Origin: Lingula anatina
Taxonomy: Eukaryota; Brachiopoda; Lingulata; Lingulida; Lingulidae
Length of the DNA: 64,000 nt
Assembly (NCBI RefSeq): GCF_001039355.2
Contig: NW_019773513.1
Span: forward strand, 1,442,537-1,506,536
Direction: 5' to 3'
Part shown: one piece after another, positions 53,891 through 64,000 of the stretch
How the letters are laid out: every line of letters starts with the position of its first letter
How positions within the stretch are numbered: the stretch's first letter is position 1
The notes under the pieces: generated by a model
What the model was told of the DNA's origin: nothing
What the model saw: the letters and a program-made list of their open reading frames with translations, nothing else
The model's database searches: none
Position numbers and translations under genes: made by a program

Positions 53891-54327
53891 CCCATTTTGA
53901 GCATAAACATAATGTGACACCTTGTCTTATGATTAATACAAGATGCAGTCACTAGATGGCGGTAACATCTCAGATTGCGTTTGGACTGATGTGACAAGAA
54001 TGGTAGTCTGCTAGAAACCGTAGTCCATTCCCCATAAGGCTAAGGACAATTCTTTCGGAACAGGAAAATTTTATACATGAAAATTATCACACACATGCTG
54101 AAATATTTCAGCTTGTGTTTGATAATTTTCATGTTTGATCCAACTACCAAGCTAATAAACAGTATTCCTCAGGAAAATTTTAGTTCACGGCTAGTGAACA
54201 GCCAGACAAAACGTGTATCTAGTGTTCTCTTCAAATATCTGTGGACCTGGCGGAGGGTAGAAACCCTGGCGATAAAGGAAAAGTTACCCAAATTTCAAGG
54301 TCGGAAATTACCAATATTTATTATAAT

Positions 54328-54329
54328 TT

Positions 54330-54360
<31 letters not shown>

Positions 54361-54365
54361 TTATT
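54328..54365. repeat. (TTA)n microsatellite
   Basis: A TTA run present only in copy A of the duplicated block. Confidence 0.9.
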
Positions 54366-54714
54366 TTGTACCTTGAGCTTTTTATTTGATTTATTTAATA
54401 TTTACTTTATTTTTGTATTTGGTAATATAAAAGTTTTAAGCACATTATGTGGTCTGAGCTCAGTCCTATCCTCTTAACACTACACACTTTACCCTCTGAG
54501 GATATATTTTGTTTGGTTTCAATTTGATGTGGTATGTGGATGATTACTAGATAAATGTTATATGTAAAAATCCTCATGATGAAAAAGCAATTATTGAGAC
54601 TTGTTTGTATGACATCAGATTTTGGCTCACGATAAACTACATAGGGACCAGTACCATAGATTATCGTATTTACTATGGCTCGATCTTTCTGCAAGGGGAT
54701 TATCACTTAATTGT

Positions 54715-54826
54715 AATCAGCTTAGGCGGCTTAGATGTCCGTAACGCCTACTGAAACTGCCATGGAGTAATTAACTATCATTTGGCAGCTTCAGTATGCG
54801 TGCCAGACATCTAAGCCGCTTAAGCT
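54715..54826. mobile_element. palindromic MITE, copy in block A
   Basis: The left arm AATCAGCTTAGGCGGCTTAG with the following GATGTCC...CTACTGAAACTGCCA is mirrored by TTGGCAGCTTCAGTA and GACATCTAAGCCGCTTAAGC on the right. Arms are about 45 bp with a 19-base centre (TGGAGTAATTAACTATCAT). Confidence 0.75.
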
Positions 54827-55747
54827 GAAAGAAAATTAGCCAGAAACCTCCGGACATGGATCGGACTTATTTGATCGATCTTGGTATGGGAACCCAGTCA
54901 AACACCAAGTTTTCCAGAGACAGCACTACACAGTATCAGAGTTGAAGATATGTTATCACAACAAGCGTTAGAACCAGGGTGTAATTCTCAACAATAAATG
55001 TGACATATGACATCACATATTAACAAAGTATGTAAATCACCATATTTCAGTTGGCAACTAATGTCTAAGATTCTTCACCTTATTTAACAGCAAGTAAACA
55101 GAGCTATTCATCCATGCATTTGTGGCTTCTAAACATGATTACTGCATCACCCTGTTGTTGTTCGGAATGCCTAACTATCAAATGGGGAAACATCAGTCTA
55201 TATAGAATTCAGCAGCTCGTTTCTACTGATAAAAAATATGTATATAAGACGTTCAGATTTAAAACTTGGGAGTTCAGATTGAGATACTGAGGGAGCCCGC
55301 TCTGGGGAGCTAGGAGACGGGAACGAGTCATGGATGATGGTTGAGAAGTTACAGACTTCACGTAAATGATGTAGTTAAAGAGTGTCAACAAATAAAACAT
55401 TTAACTTGTCATTATGTGTCCTTTGGGTTTTCTTTGAGCGACTTTAAAGCTGGCACGAACCATAGAATCGCAGATTGCGTTCTGAGCGTATATAAAAGTT
55501 AAAATACCTAAAGTATACAAAAGGGTTTCATTACATATTTCTTATCAGTGTCGCAATATTTGGCGGTACATACTAATTTTCATTATTCAAATTGCACACG
55601 TCCACTTACGTTATATAATTACAGGTAAGCTCATAAAACGAGTCGAGTGCACAAGCAAGCGACTCCAATCAAATTAATTAATTAATCAATAAATTAATTA
55701 TCAAGTGTGGAGATTATATTGGTGAACGGTATAAAGCAATACTTTCG

Positions 55748-56195
55748 AGTTACGGGACCCAGTTCTGCTATCTCTTGTAACAAGTGCCTCGTGGTGGGAC
55801 GAGTAAGGTCTGTTCTCACGTACACCCAAGTCTACAGTTTGTGCAGACTTAAAAAACTAGAGTTTGAAAGTATTTGGGAAGTTCCAAAACCCCATAAAAT
55901 AACATGTTAGACATAAGTAGTGGCGGGCGGGTAAGGTAATAACTGCTTAATCATTGACATTCTCCTGTCTTTGTATTGAGCGGTAAACAACATGTCCTTG
56001 AACAAAATGTTATCAGATAGCCTTCATAGAATAACTTCGCAGACAATCAGCGTCTGGGTTAATAAACTAGCCCAGTTCTGCTATCTCCTGTATCAAGTGC
56101 CTCGTGGTGCGGTGTACAGCTCAGGTGACTCCGGCTATCAGGACGAGTGAGGTGTGTTTTCACGTACACCCAAGTCTACAGTTAGTGCAGGCTTG
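55748..56195. repeat. local duplication of about 110 bp
   Basis: CCCAGTTCTGCTATCTC followed by AAGTGCCTCGTGGTG and ACGTACACCCAAGTCTACAG occurs near 55751 and again near 56070. The second copy has about 30 extra bases in the middle. Confidence 0.75.
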
Positions 56196-56476
56196 AATGA
56201 GCCATTTAGAATATGTTCAACATTAGAATATAAACTAAATACCCGTGCTTTAAATTCAACTTGATAGGCCTAATTGGCTATTACATTTTAATGCAAATAT
56301 TCTTTTTCTTTTTGCCGAGAAGGAAATGATAGTGGAAAATCACTTGAAACATATCTTTCGCTCATTAAACTACAGGTTTTTTTTTTCTTTTTTTAATCAA
56401 AATACCGTTTAAAGCGCAAACCCATGAAACTGCGTTAGGGGATGCAATCAAAAGGGAAATCAGTGGTATTTTAGTT

Positions 56477-57955
56477 CACGCTCACCTGAAGCATTCTGCT
56501 GTTCACGCTCACCTAACACATTCTGCTGTCAACACTCACCTAACACATTCTGCTGTCCACGCTCACCTGAAGCGCATTCTGCTGTCCACGCTTACCTTAT
56601 ACATTCTGCTGCCCTCGTTCACCTAACACATTCTGTTGTCTAGGAGCCCCATTTTGAGCATAAACATAACGTGACGCCTTGTCTTATGATTAATACAAGA
56701 TGCAGTCACTAGATGGCGGTAACATCTCAGGTCGTGTCTGGACTGATGTGACAAGAATGGTAGTCTGCTAGGAACCGTAGTCCATTCCCTATAATGCTAA
56801 GGACAAATCTTTCGGAACAGGAAAATTTTATACATGAAAACTATCAAACACATGCTGAAATATTTCAGCTTGTGTTTGATAATTTTCATGTATGATCCAA
56901 CTACCAAGCTAATGAACATTTTTGCTCAGGAAAAATTTAGTTCACAGCTAGTAAATAGCCAGACACAACGTGTATCTAGTGTGCCGTCCAAATATATCTG
57001 TGGACCTGGCGGAGAGTAGAAATCTTGGCGATAAAGGAAAAATTACCCAATTTTCAAGGTCGGTAATTACCAATATTTAATATTATTGTGTACCTTGAGC
57101 TTTTTATTTGATTTATGTCATATTTACCTTATTTTTGTATTTGGTAATATAAAAGTTTTAAGCGCTTTATGTGGTTTGTGCTCAGTCCTATTCTATTTAC
57201 ACCACACACTTTACCCTCTGAGGATATATTTTGTTTGATTTCAATTTGATGTGGTATGTGGACTATTACTAGATAAATGTTATATGTAAAAAATTCTCAT
57301 GATGAAAAAGCAACTATTGAGACTTGTGTGCATGAATTCAGATTTTGGCACACGACAAACCACTTAGACACCATTGCCATAGATTATTGTATTTACTATG
57401 GCTCGATCTTTCTCCATGGGGATTCTCGATAAATTGTAATCAGCTAAGGCGGCTTAGATGTCCGTAACGCCTACTGAAACTGCCATGGGGTAATAAACTA
57501 TCGTTTGGCAGCTTCAGTAGGCGTGCCAGACATCTAAGCCGCTTAAGCTGAAAGAAATTTAGCAAGAAACCTCCGGACATGGATCGGACCTATTTGATCG
57601 ATCTTGGTATGGGAACCCAGTCAAACACCAAGTTTTCCAGAGACAGCATTACACAGTATCAGAGTTGAAGATATGTTATCACCACAAGCGTTAGAACCAG
57701 GGTGTAATTCTCAACAATAAATGTGACATATGACATCACACATTAACAAAGTATGTAAATCACCATATTTCAGTTGGCAACTAATGTCTAAGATTCTTCA
57801 CCTTATTAACAGCAAGTAAACAGAGCTATTCATCCATGCATTTGTGGCTTCTAAACATGATTACTGCATCACCCTGTTGTTGTTCGGAATGCCTAACTAT
57901 CAAATGGGGAAAAATCAGCCTATATAGAATTCAGCAGCTCGTTTCTACTGATAAA
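56477..57955. repeat. 1.48-kb duplicated block, copy B
   Basis: Second copy of 53752-55233, including a rearranged set of 27-bp minisatellite units (56477-56640) and the palindromic MITE (57438-57550). It is followed at once by the AACAAGGCAGCAAAGCTGTC repeat of the tail region. Confidence 0.9.
57438..57550. mobile_element. palindromic MITE, copy in block B
   Basis: Counterpart of 54715-54826, with the same arms and a few substitutions. Confidence 0.75.
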
Positions 57956-58459
57956 CAAGGCAGCAAAGCTGTCAAATGTACAGACAAAAAACAGAAAAAA
58001 AAGATGCAAGATAGGTCATTATGTCAATTTTGATGCAATAATAAATGCTTATAATAGCACAGTCAGTCAACACTGATTTTTAATCATGCACAACAGGTAA
58101 CATGGTCAATAACAGGAGCAGATTCAGAGATATTTTCTGACAGTATTCCAAAGTATCTTTGTTGATCCATCCTCCATTTTGATAGTCTTCCAACAGAAAC
58201 CCGTAAATATAAACTTTATAATCTGACTGTCTTCCAGGAGACCCAGAAGATGGTCTTAATCCACCCTTTCAATAAGATTACAATGTCAGGACCATGAGAG
58301 TTAAAATTCACATGATGAAAGTCCCTATATATGAAAAATGATGACAGTGCATAAAATAATATTACATAGTGTTTAAAGACATAAATACCAATACAGCTGC
58401 TTATGTGGAAAAACTGAAAATGTGCACAGCCTCAGTTGGATGGGAGTTAAAAATCACAT
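57953..58459. repeat. 507-bp duplication, copy 1
   Basis: It matches 58650-59157 closely and stops at the single N at 58460. It starts AACAAGGCAGCAAAGCTGTC and ends GGGAGTTAAAAATCACAT. Confidence 0.9.
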
Positions 58460-58480
58460 NCGGACGAGACCGAAACCATG

Positions 58481-58510
58481 TGTACCGCCAGCGCTAACGC
58501 TGGTGGTACA
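58481..58510. repeat. hairpin TGTACCGCCAGCG/CGCTGGTGGTACA
   Basis: 13-bp arms with one G-T type mismatch around a CTAA loop, directly before a 161-bp-type unit. It occupies the place where other copies carry the TGTACAGACACA hairpin. Confidence 0.85.
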
Positions 58511-58648
58511 ATAATGGCCCGATTATGCTGATCTTTTAACTCAACCTGCGTTTTAGCAGGATTGACCACTCCTGTGAGTTTAATGACAATTGGCCTATCT
58601 GTTTTTCTTATATTGTGTTTACAGTGTTGCATATATGCTGAAAAGTAA
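58511..58648 (-). repeat. 161-bp-type unit, inverse orientation
   Basis: Carries GGCCCGATTATGCTGATCTT, CCTGCGTTTTAGCAGGATTG and TTGCATATATGCTGAAAAGT, the reverse-strand equivalents of the array at 33585-33941. Confidence 0.8.
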
Positions 58649-58649
58649 A

Positions 58650-59157
58650 AAAACAAGGCAGCAAAGCTGTCAAATGCACGGACAAAAAACAGAAAAAAAA
58701 GATGCAAAATAGGTCATTATGTCAATGTTGATGCAATAATAAATGCTTATAATAGCACAGTCAGTCAACACTGATTTTTAATCATGCACAACAGGTAACA
58801 TGGTCAATAACAGGAGGAGATTCAGAGATATTTTCTGACAGTATTCCAAAGTATCTCTGTTGATCCATCCTCCATTTTGATAGTCTTCCAACAGAAACCC
58901 GTTAATATAAACTTTAAAATCTGACTGTCTTCCAGGAGACCCAGAAGATGGTCTCAATCAATCCTTTCAATAAGATTACAATGTCAGGACCATGAGAGTT
59001 AAAATTCACATGATGAAAGTCCCTATATATGAAAAATGATGACAGTGCATAAAATAATATTACAGCGTGTTTAAAGACATAAATACCAATACAGCTGCTT
59101 ATGTGGAAATACTGAAAATGTGCAGAGCCTCAGGTGGATGGGAGTTAAAAATCACAT
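58650..59157. repeat. 507-bp duplication, copy 2
   Basis: Second copy of 57953-58459. It continues beyond the duplicated end into CTTAAAAATGCCAGTG. Confidence 0.9.
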
Positions 59158-60640
59158 CTTAAAAATGCCAGTGTTGGAGAGAAAATTAAATAGAAACAAC
59201 AAAAATATAATTCCAATGAAGCTGTTATTCACTGCTTCCTTATTATGGACACTATGTTATCTAGCATAGAGTTTAACAGGGAAATATCAACAAGTGTGCT
59301 TTATGAAATTTCAATTAATGGCTACTTAATTAGGTACATGAGTTTATAGCACTGAAATTAGCCTTGTGAATACCCAAGGGGAATTAACAGACTGACCACA
59401 CAAATTTGTCTATCAAAGGTCTTCAGGCCCATAAGTCACACCTTAAGAAAAGCAGAAAACAATAATGCACAAAAACAGGAAACTGCCCAATTCTGATGCA
59501 ATAATACTTTATGTTTAACTGCACAGTCAACATAAAAATTTAATTATGCACAACAGGTAACGCTGATGAAAGTAAAAGCATAAGGCTCCAGGCCCATCAG
59601 AGTTCAAGTTTTCAATAAGAAAGTGCCAGAATGAGAAAAATGAAAATTTCACAAAAAATGCATAAATTTAATAAAAATGATAACCCAATTGACCAGGCTT
59701 TCTAATTTGAACTGCATGCCAATCCTAAAAATCACACTTATAAGTTAAATATAATAGTAAGTAACACAGTTTTCTTTTCATAATGTTTGCAGTAGCAGTG
59801 CAAAAAGATTATTGTCAATTTTGATATAACATTACATAATAAATTATAGAATAATTATCACCAATTTTTGTGTATTGACTATAAATAGCATGGACATGTA
59901 GAAAATTTGATTACCATTAGGCTTCATGTCCATGGGAGCTCAGAGTCCCACAATGAATATGCCAAAAAGATAATGAATATTTCACTAAGTGTATAACTTC
60001 CAGAAAAAGAAGCCGTTTAGACTGCTTTTCCAACTGCATTTTAGTCCTGTGTTTCTTTTTTGAAAGTTTGACAGTAATAAGTAACACGGTTTTCCCATAA
60101 TGGTCATCATGGGAGCAGCACCAAATATTGTTTTCTTCTATTTTGATGCAACATTACATAATGCTTAACAGCATAATGACCATCAATTTTTACTGATAAA
60201 ATATACGTGTCATGGATTTTCAGAAAATGTGACTAGCAAGGGTCTTCAAGCCCGTGGAGGTTCTAAGTCGCACCTTGAAAATGTCAATATGTGAAAAATT
60301 AAATTTTCACAAAAAACTGTTAAATTGCCAGAAAAATTTACCAAACAGACTGCATTGCCTACTGAAGCTGTATGTTAGACCCATGTTTCTTTCCTGTAAG
60401 TTTGAGCACAGTAAGTTACATGATTTCCCTTAAATGGTCATCATAGGAGCAGTGCCCAAAATAGGGGTTTCTTTCAAATTTTGATGCAATATTACATAAT
60501 GTTTAACAGCATAATGACCATCAATTTTTAATTATAAAATATTGGTATCACGGATATTCAGAAAATGTGACTAGCAAAGGTCTTCAGGTCCATGGAACTT
60601 CAAAGTCACATCTTGAAAATGCCAAAATGTAAACAAGACA
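59158..60640. repeat. degenerate tandem repeat, period about 330 bp
   Basis: The segment 'TTTTGATGCAATATTACATAATG...CAGCATAATGACCATC' with following 'GTGACTAGCAAAGGTCTTCAGG' recurs near 59490, 59822, 60144 and 60478, and again near 62083 and 63718. No coding sequence. Confidence 0.7.
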
Positions 60641-61430
60641 GCACTGTTCTGACATGGGTTTATTTCCATCTTTAACACTTTTTTTAACATAAAACAAAAT
60701 AAACAGTTTACTGCAATTTTTATATGATCAACTGAAAAAATTGCTGAGATGGGAATAATATCAATAGAATAGTGTCAAATGTCCAATTTCCTCCATTCTG
60801 AGATTCTGAACATAGTGAATGATTGAATCAGACAAACTGCAATGATATGAGTTTATTTCCATTTTTGACACTTTATTACACAATACACGATAACAACTTT
60901 ACCATCATTTTTACATAATCTACTAACAATGTTGTAAAGATGCAGGATATGTCAAACAAACACTTTTACGTATCTTATTAGTTCAATAATGAGACTGTTT
61001 ACATGCGTCAGAATTGAATCTGAGGAAATGTGAAAAAACAGCATAACTTCTAAAATAATGCTCCAATTATGCTGATTTTCGAACTCAACCTGCATTTTAG
61101 TAAGATTGACCACTCCTGTGAGTTTAACGACAATTGGCCTATCTGTTTTTCTTATATTGTGTTTACAGTGTTACATATATGCTGAAAAATGAAAAAACAG
61201 CGTAACTAGTAAAATAGTGGCCCGATCATGCCGATTTTCGAACTTGACCTCCATTTTAGTAATATTGATTACTCCTGTGAGTTTCATGACAACAGGCCTA
61301 ATGGTTTTCCTTAAAATGTGTTTACAAGGTTGCATATATGCTGAAAAGTGAAAAAAACAGCATAACTTCCACCATGATGGCCCGATCATGCTGATTTTCG
61401 AACTTGACTTGCTTTTTATGAATATTCATC
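60635..61430. repeat. tail duplication, copy 1
   Basis: From CTGTTCTGACATGGGTTTAT onward the sequence matches 62464-63250 and, after about 63885, starts a third time. It contains two or more inverse 161-bp units after about 61030. Confidence 0.85.
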
Positions 61431-61740
61431 AGCTCTGTAAATATAAAACCAAAAAGCAATACTGTGTTCCACTTATCGTGTTTACGCTGAAAGTGCACGG
61501 CGCCGGCATCGGCAACGGTGACGGCAACGACAGACGCAGGTGATGGCAATATGTACAGACACATCTGTGTCTGTACATAAAAAGCATAACTACTAAAATA
61601 GTGGCCTGATCATGCCGATTTTCTAACTTGACCTGCGTTTTAGTAAGATAGATTACTCCTGTGAGTTTCATGACAACAGCCTAGTGGTTTTCCTTGGAAA
61701 GTGTTTACAGTGTTGCATATATGCTGAAAAGTGAAAAACA
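61030..61740 (-). repeat. 161-bp-type array with hairpin and microsatellite, inverse
   Basis: Units begin near GTTGCATATATGCTGAAAAG and contain GCCCGATCATGCTGATTTTC and GAACTTGACCTGCG. Near 61480-61578 the array is interrupted by the CACTTATCGTGTTTAC end, a GGC/GAC trinucleotide tract and the hairpin at 61551-61578. Units in the same array are of two sub-types: one with ATGAATATTCATCAGCTCTG, one with GTAAGATTGATTACTCCTGTG. Confidence 0.8.
61551..61578. repeat. perfect 13-bp-arm hairpin
   Basis: ATGTACAGACACA and TGTGTCTGTACAT around TC; same arms as at 33494-33523. Confidence 0.9.
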
Positions 61741-62463
61741 AGGCAGCAAAGCTGTCAAATGTACAGACAAAAAACAGGCAATAACTATGCAGAAAATAGG
61801 CTACTGTCAATTCTGATGCAAAAGTACATTATGTTAAACTGCAAATTCAACATCAAATTTTAATTATGCTCAACAGGTAATACCAATGTAAGTAAAATGT
61901 GTAACAAGTTCACACTTTGAAAATGTATAACCTCCAGAAAAAGAAGCCAATTAGACTGTTTTTCCAACTCAGGCTGCATTTTAGTCCTGTATTTCTTTTT
62001 AGAAAGTTAGGCAATCATAAGTAACATGGTTTTCCCATAATGGTCCTCATGGCAGTAGTGCCCACAATACGTTTTTTCAAATTTTGATGCAATATTACAT
62101 AATGTTTAACAGCATAATGACCATCAATTTTAATAATAAAATATTAGTATCATGGATATTCAGAAAATGAGACTAGCAAAGGTCTTCAGGCCCATGGAAC
62201 TTCAAAGTCACAACAACAAAAAAAGCATAACTACTAAAATAGTGGCCTGATCATGCTGAATTTCAGACTTGACCTGCGTTTTATGAATATTCATTAGCTT
62301 TGAAAATATATAGCCAAAAAGTAAAACTGCCTTCCACTTATCGTGTTTACAATGAAAGTGCACGGCGTCGGCGACAGGGTCAGTGACGGCGATGACAGAC
62401 ACAGGTGATGGCAATATGTACAGATGTTTAAGAACAGTAAGTGACATCGTTTTTCTTAAATGN

Positions 62464-63250
62464 CTGTTCTGACATGGGTTTATTTCCATTTTTAACACTT
62501 TTTTTAACATAAAACAAAATAAACAGTTTACTGCAATTTTATATGATCAACTAAGAAAATTGATGAGATGGGAAAAATATCAATAGAATAGTGTTAAATG
62601 TCCAATTTCCTTCATTCTGAGAATCTGAACATAGTGAATGATTGAATCTGACAAACTGCAATGATATGAGTTTATTTCCATTTTTGACACTTTATTACAC
62701 AATACATGATAATAAGTTTACCATCATTTTTACATAATCAACTAACAATGTTGTAAAGATGCAGGAAATGTCAAAAAAAACACTTTTACGTATCTTATTA
62801 GTTCAATAATGAGACTGTTAACATGCCTAAGAGTTGAATCTGAGGAAATGTGAAAAAACAGCATAACTTCTAAAATAATACCCCGATTATGCTGATTTAC
62901 GAACTCAACCTATGTTTTAGTAAGACTGACCACTCCTGTGAGTTTAATGACAATTGGCCTATCTGTTTTTCTTATATTGTGTTTACAGTGTTGCATATAT
63001 ATGCTGAAAAATTAAAAAAAGTGCATAACTACTAAAATAGTGGCCCGATCATGCCGATTTTCGAACTTGACCTGCGTTTTAGTAAGATTGATTACTCCTG
63101 TGAGTTTCATGACAACAGGCCTAACGTTTTTCCTTAAAATGTGTTTACAGGGTTGCATATATGCTGAAAAGTGAAAAAACAGCATAACTTCTACAATAAT
63201 GGCCCGATCATGCTGATTTTCGAACTTGACCTGCTTTTTATGAATATTCA
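62464..63250. repeat. tail duplication, copy 2
   Basis: It begins exactly after the single N at 62463 with CTGTTCTGACATGGGTTTAT and repeats 60635-61430. Confidence 0.85.
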
Positions 63251-63645
63251 TCAGCTCTGTGAATATAAATCCAAAAAGTAAAACTGTCCTCCACTTATCG
63301 TGTTTACAAGGAAAGTGCACGGCATCGGCATCGGCGATGGCATCGGCATCGGCATCGGCGACGACAGACGCAGGTGATGGCAATATGTACAGACACATCT
63401 GTGTCTATACATAATAAAGCATAACTTCTGCAATAATGGCCCGATCATGCTGATTTTCGAAATTGACCTGCGTTTTATGAATATTCATCAGCTCTGTAAA
63501 TATAAAGCCAAAAAATAATACTGCCTTCCACTTATAGTGTTTACAATGAAAGTGCACAGCGCCGGCGACGGCAATGACGGGGACGACAGACGCAGGTGAT
63601 GGCAATATGTACAGACACATCTATATATATTTACTGTACTGTTTG
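62840..63645 (-). repeat. 161-bp-type array with two hairpin/microsatellite blocks, inverse
   Basis: Units as in 61030-61740, with trinucleotide tracts near 63320 and 63560 and hairpin sequences at 63385-63412 (one mismatch) and near 63607 (right arm degenerated). Confidence 0.8.
63385..63412. repeat. hairpin, one mismatch
   Basis: ATGTACAGACACA and TGTGTCTATACAT around TC. Confidence 0.85.
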
Positions 63646-64000
63646 AGAACAGTAAGTGACATGGTTTTTATTCTTAAATGGTCATCATGGGAGCAGTGCC
63701 CAAAATAGGTTTTTTTCAAATTTTGATGCAATATTACATAATGTTTAACAGCATGATGACCATCAATTTTTAATAATAAAATATTAGTATCATGGATATT
63801 CAGAAAATGTGACTAGCAAAGGTCTTCAGGCCCATGGAACTTCAGTCACAACTTGAAAATGCCAAAATGTAAACAAGGCAGAACTGTTCTGAAATGTTTT
63901 TTTTTTTTTTCCATTTTTAACAATTTTCAACATAAAACAAAATTAACAGTTTACTGCCATTTTTATATGATCAACTAAGAAAATTGATGAGATGGGAAAA

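Larger units (their letters stand above)
53752..55233. repeat. 1.48-kb duplicated block, copy A
   Basis: It matches 56477-57955 at high identity, offset about 2.72 kb. It begins in the 27-bp minisatellite (CACGCTCACCTGAAGCATTC) and ends at CTCGTTTCTACTGATAAA. It differs mainly by a TTA microsatellite at 54328-54365 that is nearly absent in copy B. Confidence 0.9.

Noticed and set aside
53628-53900. Plus-strand Cys/Pro/Arg frame over the 27-bp minisatellite
   Set aside because: Every frame of a 27-bp unit without stops stays open; the minus-strand GERGQQ frame is the more protein-like, and neither is proven.
61171-63620. Recurrent minus-strand frames containing MCLYILPSPASV or MYRHRCVCTY and ISG segments
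   Set aside because: They are translations of the 161-bp/hairpin/microsatellite repeat; frame and stops vary from copy to copy, so no protein is conserved.

Overview
The window is a stretch of an AT-rich animal genome with intron-rich genes, GT/AG introns, many small inverted-repeat elements and simple repeats. Gene content (survivin, FIH, CCSER, CCDC96 homologues), intron density and repeats built from a ~160-bp tandem unit plus a microsatellite point to a marine lophotrochozoan. A bivalve mollusc is my best guess; this is inference. The assembly is draft quality: two N gaps (24486-24765, 52270-52630) and six single-N seams (4347, 18351, 33942, 45109, 58460, 62463), several of which lie at duplicated sequence.

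Layout. 1-136 (-): a probable edge exon of an unidentified gene. 137-3088: repeats (a foldback element, a CCTCCGCC-type MITE). 3089-3248 (+): an exon that looks like exon 1 of the complex I assembly factor NDUFAF4, with no later NDUFAF4 exon visible. 3421-4145: a small TIR transposon. 4782-9342 (+): CCDC96/CFAP184, a ciliary coiled-coil protein with a Glu/Ala/Pro-rich N-terminus. 9825-12035 (-): survivin (BIRC5), convergent with CCDC96. 12036-19327: non-coding, including a 740-bp near-perfect duplication. 19368-31674 (+): a CCSER1/2 (FAM190) homologue, ten coding exons, 982 codons.

31675-36135: non-coding, with a 161-bp tandem repeat, microsatellite and hairpin. 36136-41749 (+): nine phase-0 exons coding a 520-residue protein with a stonustoxin/MACPF-like N-terminal region, a helical segment and a C-terminal C2 domain; this is the most unusual gene in the window. 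46439-50941 (-): the C-terminal six exons of HIF1AN (FIH), whose introns carry MITEs. 52631-52992 (-): an intronless PC4-like reading frame cut by an N gap. 53000-64000: almost entirely repeats: a 1.48-kb duplication carrying a 27-bp minisatellite, then ~330-bp degenerate repeats and the 161-bp/hairpin family in inverse orientation.

The genes form no operon or pathway; they are independent metazoan genes (cilium, cell division, microtubules, membrane-acting protein, oxygen sensing). All exon joins were made by hand from splice signals, reading phase and remembered protein families, without database searches.
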